A stretch of 41,195 nt of DNA from Bacteroidales bacterium (GTDB lineage: Bacteria > Bacteroidota > Bacteroidia > Bacteroidales > F082), in NCBI GenBank assembly GCA_017460915.1, contig JAFUAA010000003.1:1-41195 (forward strand), read 5' to 3'. A program made the position numbers and the translations under genes. Of this stretch, positions 1-8,369 are shown one piece after another (the first letter of the stretch is position 1; every line of letters begins with the position of its first letter). The notes beneath the pieces are model-generated. The model did no database searches. It was not told the DNA's origin and saw nothing but the letters and a program-made list of their open reading frames with translations.

Positions 1-105
1 AGGTTCATCAGTGGGTTTTTCTTGGCATTGGAAGAAAATCAAACACGTCAGGACAAGAAGAAAGCCGGCCATTGATGGTTGGTCGGCTCCCTGACCTGTC
101 GTCAT
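1..105 (-). CDS. Possible N-terminus of a lipoprotein or exported protein (partial, runs off the left edge)
   Basis: Reading leftwards from an ATG at 105 (or a second at 72), the product has a hydrophobic stretch followed by a cysteine (LIFFQC) and then a polar, acidic stretch (QEKPTDEP). That arrangement is typical of a Bacteroidetes lipoprotein signal with the lipid-carrying Cys. A TAnnTTTG -7 box lies upstream on the same strand at 172-179, and the leader contains a small hairpin (127-152). Against it: the n-region lacks a Lys or Arg, and only about 35 codons are visible. The plus strand is also open from 1 to 75, so this could instead be the 3' end of an unrelated gene. The family cannot be named. 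Confidence 0.3.
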   Translation of the reverse strand, partial: MTTGQGADQPSMAGFLLVLTCLIFFQCQEKPTDEP

Positions 106-171
106 ATCTTCGCAGCCTATTCCTCACGGGGTTGCTCCCCAACAGAGCCCCGCTATGCTTCAGCTACGGCG

Positions 172-179
172 CAAAGGTA
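172..179 (-). promoter_or_regulatory. Bacteroidetes -7 box (TACCTTTG) for the left-edge gene
   Basis: The minus strand reads TACCTTTG, a match to TAnnTTTG. No convincing -33 element was found upstream. Its position fits transcription of the partial gene at 1-105 with a leader of about 60 nt. Confidence 0.4.
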
Positions 180-220
180 ATCAAACATCAGACTCCCGGG
201 TCGTTTGACCTCAATCTTTC

Positions 221-280
221 AGCCTGCAATTTGACCCATTGAACAACAACACTCGTTTTTTAGCCTGCAATTTGACCCAT
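221..280. repeat. Two direct copies of a 19-bp sequence, 41-bp period
   Basis: AGCCTGCAATTTGACCCAT occurs at 221-239 and again, identically, at 262-280. A looser TTTGACC lies just before them at 204-210. Short repeated ends of this kind occur at some transposon termini (for example the IS21 family), but no transposase gene is visible here, so that link is only a guess. Confidence 0.7.
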
Positions 281-846
281 ACGCCTTTTTTTATTGTTGT
301 TTATTCCTTATTTATCTCATTTGCATCCTTTCGTGTTCCCTTTTGGGCCGACAGCATCGCCCAAAAACACGAAAAGCTCCGCCTCCCGAAAGGCGCGAGC
401 CACACGATGGCCTATCGTCAAAGCCAGCGCAACCATCCCATAATTTTAGGTTAACCATTTGATTCATTTGTACTTACTATAGTAGTTGTCTTGCAAAAAA
501 AGCCTGTCGGGAGCGACCCGATTTGGCGGTGCAAAAATGGTGTTTTTACCTTAAACCCAAAGGCAAAATGTAAAAAAATACGGGGATTTTTTCAAGAGGC
601 TAATGTTCAATGGTTTAAGGGGGGGGCGGAGGGCTAAGGGGAAGCGATTTTTTGGGCCATACCACATAAGTTCCAAAATGGAACAGGTGTTGTTATTATC
701 GAGTTCGGCGCTGGGGCAGATGCATTAACTTTTTGAGAATTTCGGGAAAATCCTCGTTCTAAATTTTGAGAATTTCGGGAAAAATGGCAAAAAAAACTTT
801 GAGGAAGAGAATAAATAAGAATTTTTGCATCAAAATTTGACACACT
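281..846. other. Gene-poor stretch with short repeats and a small palindrome
   Basis: No supportable gene was found here; the open frame at 239-454 has no recognisable content. The stretch holds a palindrome at 670-684 (arms GTTCCA/TGGAAC) that resembles the operators of HTH antitoxins. It also holds the direct repeats at 731-783 described separately. It probably represents the decayed flank of the accessory ATPase that follows. Confidence 0.5.
731..783. repeat. Two direct copies of a 20-bp sequence before the ATPase relic
   Basis: TTTTGAGAATTTCGGGAAAA is present at 731-750 and repeated exactly at 764-783, a 33-bp period. The second copy ends 63 bp before the ATG of the decayed ATPase. The ATPase gene near 38337-39788 also has short AT-rich repeats upstream, of unrelated sequence. 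Confidence 0.8.
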
Positions 847-1499
847 ATGCCAACGGAAAGAGTATTCAAACGCAAAATCTACGACCGCTTGCTGAAATGG
901 AAAGAAACAAGTAACGGGAAATCGGCCCTTTTGGTGCAAGGTGCGCGTCGTATCGGCAAGTCCACCATCGTTGAGGAGTTCGCAAGGCGTGAGTATGCCT
1001 CCTATATCCTCATCGACTTCACCACGTGTTCGCAGGAAGTCATGGACTTGTTCAACGATGTATCAGACCTCAATTACATCTTCCTCAGGCTCCAACTGAT
1101 TTACAATGTCCGTTTGAAAGATCGGAGCAAAGGCTGAAGACTTTATCGAGATAATCTCTGAAATGGAGAAATCCATGACGGTCAACATTTCGCATCATTG
1201 CGACGACCCCAATGTTGGCATGGCCGCATACGAAAACCTTCGACAGTATAAAATGTTTGTCGGCGATACGGGACTGTTTGTCACGCTCGCCTTCAAGGAC
1301 AAGGACTTTACTGAAAACATTCTCTACAACAAGCTCCTAAACGACAAGTTGTCTTCCAATCTTGGAGGTCTCACTGGATGAATTCTGTGAGAAATGCACT
1401 TCTCGTATAGCAAATGACCGCTATCTCATATATACGAAAGACTATTTCAAAGAAGGCACCTTGAAATACCTGCCAGCCTATCTCGCATATTTCCTTTAG
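847..1499 (+). pseudogene. Relic of an AAA+ ATPase (AAA_14/DUF4143 family)
   Basis: Three pieces of one protein lie in three different frames. From 847 there is an N-terminus with a Walker A motif (GARRIGKS) and the beta strand that follows it (YILIDF). From about 1163 there is a middle/C-terminal piece (FVGDTGLFVTL, then YNKLLNDKLSSNLG) typical of the DUF4143 region. A last piece ends at 1497-1499 with YLIYTKDYFKEGTLKYLPAY, the usual tail of this family. The whole is about 650 bp, whereas intact members are roughly 400 codons or more. The Walker B, sensor and nuclease-like parts are therefore largely deleted, and the gene cannot be functional. Such ATPases are abundant accessory genes in Bacteroidetes with poorly understood roles. 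It converges on mutS2, which ends 29 bp further on. Confidence 0.8.
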
Positions 1500-1527
1500 G
1501 TTGATTCTTATAGTAAACAAAATCCCA

Positions 1528-3918
1528 CTACCTGAAATAAACCCGAGTGATGCCCGTGCCGCCCGTCTCGAGCGAGGCGTCGCAGAAGCGTTCCACCTCG
1601 TGCATGTGGCTGAGCTTCTCGCGGATGAGCTTGCGCAGGATGCCGTTGCCCTTGCCGTGAAGGATGCTCACCTCCTTGATGCTCAAAAGTTTGGCTTCGT
1701 CCAGGTATTTGTCGACGATGTCCAAGGCTTCTTCGGCGCGCTTGCCGCGCACGTCGAGGGTGAGGTCGAAGTGTTCGGCCTTCTCGCTGAGGTCGGCGGC
1801 GATGCCTTTCTGCCAATTGCGTTGCGTCTTGCGAGCTTCGGCGCGACTCACCTTGCGGAGCTTGTCGGGGCTGGTGCGCAGGCGGATGCTGTCGAAGAGC
1901 ACGGTGGCGTCGGTGTCGCTGATGGTCAGGATCTCGCCTACCACCTGCATCTCGTCGATGCAGACGGTGTCGCCCACCTTCAGCGTCACCTCGGTTTCTT
2001 CCTTTTTCTTGGCTTCGGCCACTTCCTTGGCTTTTTGCGCGATTTCGTGTTTCGTGTTCTTCAGGTTCTGGCGGATTTCCTTGGTCTTCTCCTTCTCGGC
2101 CTGTGCCTCTTTGATTTCGCGGATGGTGCGCTCGATTTGGCTGTTGGCCTTCTGGATCAGCTCCTGGGCCTCGGCGGCGGCGTCGCGGAGGTATTGTTTC
2201 TTCTTGCCTTCGAGTTCGGCGAGGAGGTTCTTGTATTTCTCCACCACTTCGGTGAGCAGCTGGTCGGCGATGCGCAAATCCTGTTCTTTCTTGCGGATGG
2301 CTTTCTTGTCGACCTCGAGCTGTTGCAGTTGTTTCTCGAACTTCAGGTGCTGGTCGCCGGTGATGTTGGCGGCGTCGTCCAAAATCTGTTTCTGGAAGCC
2401 GATTTTTTTGGCGATTTCGAAGGCGAAGGATGAGCCAGGCTTGCCTGTCAGCATGATGTACATGGGTTGCATGAACTTGGTGTCGAAGAGCATGGCGCCG
2501 TTGATGATGCCTTCGTGGTTGTCGGCCAGCAGCTTCAGGTTGGCGTAGTGCGTGGTGACCATGCCAAAGGCTTGTTTCTTGTTCAGCTCCAGCAGGATGG
2601 CTTCGGCGATGGCGCCGCCTAATTGGGGCTCGGTGCCCGTGCCGAACTCGTCGATGAGGAACAAGGTGCGCTCGTCGGCATGTTCCAGCAGGGCCTTCAT
2701 ATTAATAAGGTGTGAGCTGTAGGTCGAGAGGTCGTCCAAGATGGACTGTTCGTCGCCGATGTCGATGAAGAGGCTGTCGAAGAGGCCGCATTGCGAGTCG
2801 ATGCGCATGGAAGGCATGAGGCCGCATTGCAGCATGTATTGCAGCAGGCCGGTGGTCTTCAGGCACACGGACTTGCCGCCCGCGTTGGGACCGCTGATGA
2901 CGAGGATGCGGTTGTGCTCGTCTAGTTGCAGGTCGAGCGGGACGACTTGCTTGCCTTGGCTTTTCAGTTTCTTTTCCAAAAGTGGATGCCGCGCCTGTTG
3001 CCAATTCATATAAGGAGTCTCCTTGATTTCGGGTTTCACGCCGTTGATGTCGCGAGCCAGCAGGGCCTTGGCGCGGATGAAGTCGAGTTCGCCGAGCAGG
3101 TCCCATGCCTTGCGGAGCTCGGAGAGGTAAGGCCGCAGCAGTCGGGTGAACGCCATCAGGATGCGTTGGATTTCGCGGCGTTCGGCATACTGCAGTTCCT
3201 TGATTTCGTTGGAGGTGTTGAAGATCTCGGCCGGTTCGATGTAGACGGTCTGCCCCGTGGCCGACTCGTCGTGGATGAAGCCGCGGATGGCGCGTTTGTC
3301 GCCCGCCTTGACGGGGATGACCAAACGTCCGTCGCGGATGGTGATTTCCGATTTCTGGTCGACCCAGCCGGCGGTCTTGGCATCGCCCATGATCTGTCGG
3401 ATGCGTTTCTCGATGCCGCCTTGCTTGCGGCGGATGCTTTGGCGAATCTCGGCCAGCTCGGGTGAGGCGTTGTCGGGGATCTCGCCTTTGTCGTCGACGA
3501 GGCGATTGGCCTCGGTGAAGATGTTGCGGTCGATGAAGATGTTCTCAATCAGCGACTTGAGTTGCGGGAACACGGCGGCGCTTTCCGAGCGACCGAAGCG
3601 CAGGATGGCTTCGAGCGCGTTGAGCGAAGGCTTCAGGGCAAACAGGTCCTCGACGCTGAGGCTGGTGCCTTCGATTTGGATGCGGTGGAAGGCCTCGCGC
3701 AGGTCGTGGAAGTCGCGCATGGGGAAGGGGACGCCCGTTTGCAGCAGGCGGATGAATTCGTCGGTTTGTTCCAAGCTCTTGACGATGAGGGCTTTGTCGG
3801 CCGAGAAAGCCATCTCGTCCGCTTTTTCGAGTCCCATCTGGCTGATGCAAAGCTCGGAGAGCATCTGCCGGATGCTGGTGAAGCCGATTTTCTGTTCGAA
3901 GTTTTGTGGATAGATCAC
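1528..3918 (-). CDS. mutS2: Endonuclease MutS2
   Basis: This is a 796-residue MutS2, a usual length for the family. It has the MutS-type clamp and ATPase region with Walker A GPNAGGKS and signature residues (IDEFGTGTEP). A long charged coiled coil follows, then a C-terminal Smr nuclease domain with LDVRG and HGKGNG. MutS2 acts on branched DNA and limits recombination, and in some bacteria it rescues collided ribosomes. It lacks the mismatch-recognition domain of MutS. I place the start at the GTG at 3918 (family-typical start IYPQNFEQKIGF), because the upstream TTG at 3951 would put the start before the promoter -7 box at 3939-3946. No Shine-Dalgarno sequence is visible. Confidence 0.95.
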   Translation of the reverse strand: MIYPQNFEQKIGFTSIRQMLSELCISQMGLEKADEMAFSADKALIVKSLEQTDEFIRLLQTGVPFPMRDFHDLREAFHRIQIEGTSLSVEDLFALKPSLNALEAILRFGRSESAAVFPQLKSLIENIFIDRNIFTEANRLVDDKGEIPDNASPELAEIRQSIRRKQGGIEKRIRQIMGDAKTAGWVDQKSEITIRDGRLVIPVKAGDKRAIRGFIHDESATGQTVYIEPAEIFNTSNEIKELQYAERREIQRILMAFTRLLRPYLSELRKAWDLLGELDFIRAKALLARDINGVKPEIKETPYMNWQQARHPLLEKKLKSQGKQVVPLDLQLDEHNRILVISGPNAGGKSVCLKTTGLLQYMLQCGLMPSMRIDSQCGLFDSLFIDIGDEQSILDDLSTYSSHLINMKALLEHADERTLFLIDEFGTGTEPQLGGAIAEAILLELNKKQAFGMVTTHYANLKLLADNHEGIINGAMLFDTKFMQPMYIMLTGKPGSSFAFEIAKKIGFQKQILDDAANITGDQHLKFEKQLQQLEVDKKAIRKKEQDLRIADQLLTEVVEKYKNLLAELEGKKKQYLRDAAAEAQELIQKANSQIERTIREIKEAQAEKEKTKEIRQNLKNTKHEIAQKAKEVAEAKKKEETEVTLKVGDTVCIDEMQVVGEILTISDTDATVLFDSIRLRTSPDKLRKVSRAEARKTQRNWQKGIAADLSEKAEHFDLTLDVRGKRAEEALDIVDKYLDEAKLLSIKEVSILHGKGNGILRKLIREKLSHMHEVERFCDASLETGGTGITRVYFR

Positions 3919-3938
3919 TGATTGAGGGTTTTGGGGCG

Positions 3939-3946
3939 CAAAGGTA
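3939..3946 (-). promoter_or_regulatory. -7 box (TACCTTTG) of mutS2
   Basis: The minus strand reads TACCTTTG, giving a transcript start near 3932 and a leader of only about 14 nt before the GTG at 3918. It sits directly downstream of the terminator of the preceding lipoprotein gene, so mutS2 appears to be independently transcribed. Confidence 0.6.
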
Positions 3947-3948
3947 CA

Positions 3949-3978
3949 CAAAAAAGCCCGAATGCGCGCATTCGGGCT
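3949..3978 (-). terminator. Rho-independent terminator after the lipoprotein gene
   Basis: A perfect palindrome at 3955-3978 (arms AGCCCGAATGCG/CGCATTCGGGCT) is followed on the minus strand by a run of T. It lies 23 bp after the stop of the gene at 4002-4982. Confidence 0.85.
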
Positions 3979-4001
3979 GATAGAATTGCTTTCAAGAACA
4001 C

Positions 4002-4982
4002 TTACAAGCCTATCTCATACATATAGCCGTGGTATTGCAGCGAAGCGGCTTTGTCGGGGAAGAAGATGCTGTTGGGGTGTTCCACATTGCGCAGCACGAC
4101 GTTATTCATCGTGACGGTCTTGGTGCCATCTTCGTTGGTGGTCACATGCATGGTGCCGCTTTGGGCAATGTAACCCGTTTGGGGTTGGAAGGTCCAGAAG
4201 TCGCCGTCCAAGGCCACGTGCAGGCAGGGGAAAATGGGCACATAAGGCGTGCCGAGATAGCCGAGGTTGTAGTCGCCGTCGACGACTTGCCCGCCGAGGT
4301 AGCTGACGATGAAATAGCGTTTGTGGTCGGCTGACATGAAGAGCATCGACTTGACGTCAAGGCCCAGTGAGGCGAGTCCGTTAAGCGAAGTGATGCCCGC
4401 CAGGCCGATGGGGCTTTCGATGTTGCCGATTGTGAACTTGTTGTTCACGTCGAAGGCGTAGGGCGGCAGCGTGCCGCTGAAGTTGAGGGCGAGCTGGATG
4501 GTTTGTCCGTTGTCGTTGACGCCCATGCTTTGTGACAGGACGACGGTGTAGGTGCCGTTTTCTTCTGTGACGGAGAGCAGGCCGTTCATCCAATAGTAGG
4601 TGTCGCCATAAAACAGGGTGTCGGCGCCCATGATGAAAGGCAGCTCACCGAGGTTGAACTCGTGGAAGCCGACCACGGTGGGGACGGGGTCTTTCGAGTT
4701 GTTGCCCATCGTGTAGGTGCCGGGGACGATGTCGCCGTTGAAGATGATGGCAATGCCTTCGTTGTTGGCGGCGGTCATCTCCTTGGCGGCAAGGACGATG
4801 GCGTTCTTTTGTCCGTACTTGACGGTTTTGGCAGTGGCGATGTTGTCGGTGTTGTTGCCGATGGCCATTGTGCCGGCTTGCACCTCGGGAGTCACGTCAC
4901 TGTTTCCGTTGTTTTTGTTGCAACTGGTGCTGAAGAGGGCTAAGCCGCAGAGGAGCATCAAACTGAAAAATACTTTCTTCAT
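4002..4982 (-). CDS. Lipoprotein of unknown function
   Basis: The 326-residue product starts with a lipoprotein signal: two Lys, a hydrophobic core, and the lipobox FSTSC, followed by an Asn/Gly/Ser-rich tether. The rest is rich in beta-type segments with many Gly, Asn, Thr and Tyr and no cysteine after the lipobox. It has no motif I recognise. It should be anchored in the outer or inner membrane. It stands alone between its terminator (3949-3978) and the HTH/S24 gene, so context does not suggest a role. The family may be restricted to Bacteroidetes. Confidence 0.8.
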   Translation of the reverse strand: MKKVFFSLMLLCGLALFSTSCNKNNGNSDVTPEVQAGTMAIGNNTDNIATAKTVKYGQKNAIVLAAKEMTAANNEGIAIIFNGDIVPGTYTMGNNSKDPVPTVVGFHEFNLGELPFIMGADTLFYGDTYYWMNGLLSVTEENGTYTVVLSQSMGVNDNGQTIQLALNFSGTLPPYAFDVNNKFTIGNIESPIGLAGITSLNGLASLGLDVKSMLFMSADHKRYFIVSYLGGQVVDGDYNLGYLGTPYVPIFPCLHVALDGDFWTFQPQTGYIAQSGTMHVTTNEDGTKTVTMNNVVLRNVEHPNSIFFPDKAASLQYHGYMYEIGL

Positions 4983-5084
4983 GATGATAGTTTTTGATTT
5001 GTTTTATTCCATAACGAAAAAAACATAGCAAAAATTGTGCCGATGTATTCGGAGGAGGTCTTCGAAGTGTGTCCAAAGGACGAC

Positions 5085-5894
5085 TTATAGATTCAGTCGT
5101 AATTGTATCTCCTCCACTTGTCGTTTCAGTTCCTGCACGGTCTGCATCAGTTGTTCCTCGCGGAAGCGGTTTTCGCGTTGCTCGGGCATCTCCGCGCTGA
5201 TGTAATGCACAAATTTCCACACTTCTTTGATGTCTGTGGCGGGCAGGTCGTAAGGGTGATAAAGCGGATTGAGCGAGCTGAGGGTCAGTTTGCTCTCGTG
5301 CTCGATTTTGTTGTCCACGATCTTGAAGACGATGCCGTCGTCCTGCGTGAGCACGATGTAAGGCTGGCCGCTGCGGATGTAGGTCCAGTCGATGACGTAC
5401 TCGCCGGTGACGTAGGAGCCGTCGGGGATGGGTAGCATCGAGTCGCCGCTGATTTGGAAAGTGCGGTACTTGCGGTCGTGCGAGAGAAACGGCATCGTGA
5501 ACGTCGGTAGCACCTTAATATATTCAGGGTCGGCGAAGCCCGTGGCGTAACCTGCCTTGGCTTTCTCGGTGACGAGTTCGATGTTTTCGTTGTTGTCCGT
5601 ATTGACCGTAGTGGCCAAGACGCGCAAGTTGCTGCCTTTCAGGTGGACGTCGTAGCCGCGCTCTAGTTGCGAGAGTTGGCTCGGGCTGATGGCGCTCAAG
5701 TCGACCTTCACGAGGGTGTCGATGGCGATGCCGAAATATTTCGAGAAGGCGACCAAGGCCTCAAGGTTGGGCTCGGAGACGCCGTTTTCGTAGCCGCTCA
5801 AGGTGGAGCGTTTCATATCCAGCGCGAAAGCCACATCGTCTTGTGTGCGGTTGCGGTGCTTGCGCAGAAATTTTATGTTCGATTTGAAGTACAT
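5085..5894 (-). CDS. LexA-like repressor: XRE-type HTH plus S24 peptidase domain
   Basis: In this 269-residue protein, residues 6-60 form a Cro/CI-type helix-turn-helix (KSNIKFLRKHRNRTQDDVAF, then RSTLSGYENGVSEP). Residues about 110-230 form an S24 self-cleaving domain. The parts expected for autoproteolysis are visible: an Ala-Gly cleavage site at 114-115 (KAKAGYA), nucleophile Ser152 in GDSM, and Lys191 in IVFK. The A-to-S and S-to-K spacings (about 37 and 39) are close to those of LexA. A charged coiled coil ends the protein. It is divergent from dinB with a 107-bp spacer holding an inverted repeat. Inference: it is the DNA-damage-responsive repressor of dinB and of dnaE (11087), which share the operator. 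It could also act as a UmuD-like accessory factor. Confidence 0.85.
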   Translation of the reverse strand: MYFKSNIKFLRKHRNRTQDDVAFALDMKRSTLSGYENGVSEPNLEALVAFSKYFGIAIDTLVKVDLSAISPSQLSQLERGYDVHLKGSNLRVLATTVNTDNNENIELVTEKAKAGYATGFADPEYIKVLPTFTMPFLSHDRKYRTFQISGDSMLPIPDGSYVTGEYVIDWTYIRSGQPYIVLTQDDGIVFKIVDNKIEHESKLTLSSLNPLYHPYDLPATDIKEVWKFVHYISAEMPEQRENRFREEQLMQTVQELKRQVEEIQLRLNL

Positions 5895-5904
5895 ATTGAT
5901 AAAA

Positions 5905-5947
5905 TGATTAGATTTGTGGCGAAAGTTTTGATTAAAAACTTGTCAAA
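5905..5947. promoter_or_regulatory. Operator/promoter block of dinB, shared with dnaE
   Basis: Positions 5905-5940 match 11035-11070, upstream of dnaE, at 32 of 36 bases. Within it is an inverted repeat, TTTGATTA (5927-5934), a 5-bp spacer, then TTGTCAAA (5940-5947); the dnaE copy is perfect. The TTTG of the left arm lies 19 bp before a TA at 5950-5951 that could start a dinB -7 box. A repressor bound here would therefore cover the -33 element. The best candidate binder is the adjacent HTH/S24 protein. Confidence 0.65.
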
Positions 5948-6001
5948 AATACGACTTTTTTGGAACATACAAGCATTTTAGGCAAAAAAAGCGAAAAAAA
6001 T

Positions 6002-7138
6002 ATGGAACGCACGATATTGCATCTGGATTTGGACACCTTTTTCGTGTCGGTGGAGCGACTAATGAATCCATCTTTGGTGGGCAAGCCCGTCATTGTGGGC
6101 GGCATGTCGGACCGTGGCGTCGTCTCGACGTGCAGCTATGAGGCAAGAAAGTTCGGCGTACATTCGGCCATGCCGATGCGCATGGCGCGGCAACTTTGCG
6201 GTCAGGCGGTCTTCATCCGTGGCGACATGGAACTCTACAGCCGCTATTCGCGCTTCGTGACCGACATCATCGCCGACAGCGCACCCGTCTATGAGAAAAT
6301 GTCCATCGACGAGCATTACCTCGACCTCACGGGCATGGACCGCTTCCACGACTGCCAGAAGTGGTCGCACGAACTGCGGCAGAGAATCATCCATGAGACG
6401 GGTCTCCCGATTTCGTTCGGCCTCTCGGAAAACAAGACGGTGGCGAAGATTGCCACGGGGCAGGCCAAGCCCAACGGCGAGTTGGAGGTGCCCACACCTT
6501 ATATTAATAGCTTCCTCGACCCGCTCTCGGTGCGGAAAATCCCGATGGTGGGCGAGAAATCCTACGCCTTGCTGCGCTCGATGGGCGTGGAGAAAATCGG
6601 CACTTTGCGCCGCCTGCCGCCCGTGGCCGTCGAGCAGGCGATGGGCAAGCACGGCCTCGACATCTGGAAGAAGGCCAACGGCCACGACAGCACGCCCGTG
6701 TGCCCTTACCAGGAGCGGAAGTCCATCAGCAAGGAGCGCACCTTCGAGCAGGACACCATCGACATCGTGGCCATCAAGCAATGCCTGGCGCGGATGGTGG
6801 AGAGCCTCGGCTTCGACCTGCGCTCGCAAGGCAAACTGGCGGGCTGCGTGACGGTGAAGATCCGCTACGCGAACTTCGACACGCACGATATGCAGCAACG
6901 CATCCCTTACACTGCCTTCGACCACGTATTGCAACAGGTTGTAAACGAGATTTTTAAGAAGCTTTACAACCGTCGGATGATGATTCGTCTCATCGGCGTG
7001 CGGTTGAGCGAACTGGTGAACGGCGCGCCGCAATTGGCCTTGTTTGACGACAACACGGAACTGACGCAACTCTACGCCGCAATGGACAAAATCAAAATGC
7101 GCTTCGGCGAAGAGGTGCTTCATCGGGCGGCGGGGTGA
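6002..7138 (+). CDS. dinB: DNA polymerase IV (Y-family translesion polymerase)
   Basis: The 378-residue product has the Y-family catalytic acidic residues: D9 and D11 in HLDLDTFF, and D103/E104 in SIDEHYLDL. It also has the fingers motif CSYEARKFGVHSAMP, the thumb helix-hairpin-helix and the little-finger domain. A beta-clamp binding peptide, QLALF, is at residues 344-348. The start is the ATG at 6002 (MERTILHLDLD), not the in-frame ATG at 5960, which would add 14 non-homologous residues. The enzyme copies damaged templates with low fidelity. Its pairing with an S24 repressor and the operator shared with dnaE suggest damage-inducible mutagenesis. Confidence 0.95.
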   Translation: MERTILHLDLDTFFVSVERLMNPSLVGKPVIVGGMSDRGVVSTCSYEARKFGVHSAMPMRMARQLCGQAVFIRGDMELYSRYSRFVTDIIADSAPVYEKMSIDEHYLDLTGMDRFHDCQKWSHELRQRIIHETGLPISFGLSENKTVAKIATGQAKPNGELEVPTPYINSFLDPLSVRKIPMVGEKSYALLRSMGVEKIGTLRRLPPVAVEQAMGKHGLDIWKKANGHDSTPVCPYQERKSISKERTFEQDTIDIVAIKQCLARMVESLGFDLRSQGKLAGCVTVKIRYANFDTHDMQQRIPYTAFDHVLQQVVNEIFKKLYNRRMMIRLIGVRLSELVNGAPQLALFDDNTELTQLYAAMDKIKMRFGEEVLHRAAG

Positions 7139-7148
7139 AATCATAAAG

Positions 7149-7210
7149 CGGCTGTCGTATCACGGCAGCCCTACACAACAGGTTGTAGGGCTGTCACATC
7201 GTGGCAGCCG
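7149..7210. repeat. Long imperfect inverted repeat after dinB
   Basis: A 62-bp element starts CGGCTG and ends CAGCCG. Its inner arms are GCAGCCCTACA and TTGTAGGGCTG around a short loop. It could fold into a long hairpin with internal mismatches. No T-tract follows on either strand, so it is not a standard terminator. It most resembles an extragenic palindrome. The arms lack the R-box core expected of integron attC sites. Confidence 0.6.
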
Positions 7211-7262
7211 AAAAAAATGGGTAAAACGGTTTTTCATATACCAAAAATATTGGCGAAATTTC

Positions 7263-7270
7263 TATATTTG
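7263..7270 (+). promoter_or_regulatory. -7 box (TATATTTG) of the DUF1016-type gene
   Basis: TATATTTG matches TAnnTTTG and lies 22 bp before the ATG at 7293. A good -33 element is not obvious. Confidence 0.55.
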
Positions 7271-7292
7271 CAAACGATTATAAACAAGAATC

Positions 7293-8340
7293 ATGGATAA
7301 TAACAACGATTTTTCAATAAGACAAACCACCGATGTTCAACCGTTGGTTGCCGACTTGCGGCAAATCATCACCACGACCCGTAGTCGTGTGGCCACCAAT
7401 GTCAATGCCGAATTGACTTTGATGTATTGGCAAATTGGGGAGCGAATCAATAGGGAGGTGCTTGGCAATAAGAGAGCAGAATACGGAGATTGTGTCGCAG
7501 GTGGCGACACAATTGCAGCAAGACTTTGGCGGCAAGGGCTTTGATGAGAAAAATATCCGAAGGATGATGCAGCTTGCATCACAGTTCCCGGATATCCAAA
7601 TTGTCGCACCACTGGTGCGACAATTGTCTTGGTCTCATTTTCTGTTAGTTATGCCTGTCAAAGATCCGATGGCGCGTGAGTTCTATTTGACTATGGCAGC
7701 CGCCGAACGATGGAGCAAGCGCACTTTGGAAGCCAAAATAGATGGAATGCTTTTTGAGCGAACGGCCATCAGCGAGAAGCCCGATGAACTTATCAGGCAG
7801 GAATTGGCCACGCTGCGCAATGACAATGAGATGTCGCCCGACTTGGTGTTCAAAAGCCCTTACTTCCTGGAGTTTACCGGACTTAAGGGGATGTACAGCG
7901 AGCGGTCGTTGGAGGACAGCCTTGTTGCCAATTTGGAGCAGTTCATCTTGGAATTGGGTGTGGGCTTCACCTTCGTGGAACGACAGAAGCGAATGATCAT
8001 CGACGGTGAGGATTTTTATCTCGACCTGCTTTTCTACCATCGGAAACTGCATCGGCTTGTCGCCATTGACCTCAAACTTGGCAAATTCAAGGCGCAGTAC
8101 AAGGGACAGATGGAATTATACCTGCGCTGGCTTGAGGCCAACGAAATGGAGCCGGGGGAGGAGTCGCCTCTCGGGTTGTTGCTCTGTACGGAAGGAAGCA
8201 ACGAGCAGATAGAATTGTTGCAGTTAGACAAATCCGGTATCAAGGTGGCGCAATACTTGACGGAGTTGCCCTCAAAGGAAATCCTTCAACATCAACTGCG
8301 CAAGGGCTTGGAAGCAGCGCGAGAGAGGTGGAAGGAATAA
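7293..8340 (+). pseudogene. PDDEXK nuclease of the YhcG/DUF1016 family, frameshifted
   Basis: The N-terminal part (7293 to about 7488: LMYWQIGERINREVLGNKRA) is the DUF1016 N-terminal domain. The rest continues in another frame from about 7489 (IVSQVATQLQQDFGGKGF) to 8340. The second part contains the nuclease core, FYLDLLFYH and AIDLKLGKF, with the D...D-x-K arrangement of PD-(D/E)XK enzymes. The frame changes at EYG (7479-7487), consistent with a small indel. Read through, the protein would be about 345 residues, near full length for the family. DUF1016 proteins are accessory nucleases often found with restriction and defence genes. A start in the second frame at 7435 would lack the N-terminal domain. 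Either a recent mutation or a sequencing error is possible. Confidence 0.8.
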
Positions 8341-8369
8341 CGCTCCCATTGTCATTTCGGAAAAATGTA

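Noticed and set aside
239-454. Small plus-strand open frame
   Set aside because: Begins inside the 19-bp repeats, has a random composition and no promoter or partner.
221-783. CRISPR array
   Set aside because: The two repeat pairs differ in sequence, have only two copies each and irregular spacing, and no cas genes are present.
1501-2548. Long plus-strand open frames opposite mutS2
   Set aside because: They are antisense shadows caused by codon bias; the minus strand encodes a clear MutS2 and the plus products are low-complexity with no domain.
5960-6001. Upstream ATG of dinB as the start
   Set aside because: It would add 14 residues without family match and overlap the -7 region; the ATG at 6002 gives the normal Pol IV start.
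7149-7210. Integron attC site or terminator
   Set aside because: No GTTRRRY-type core pairs at the ends, and no T-tract on either side; kept only as an inverted repeat.
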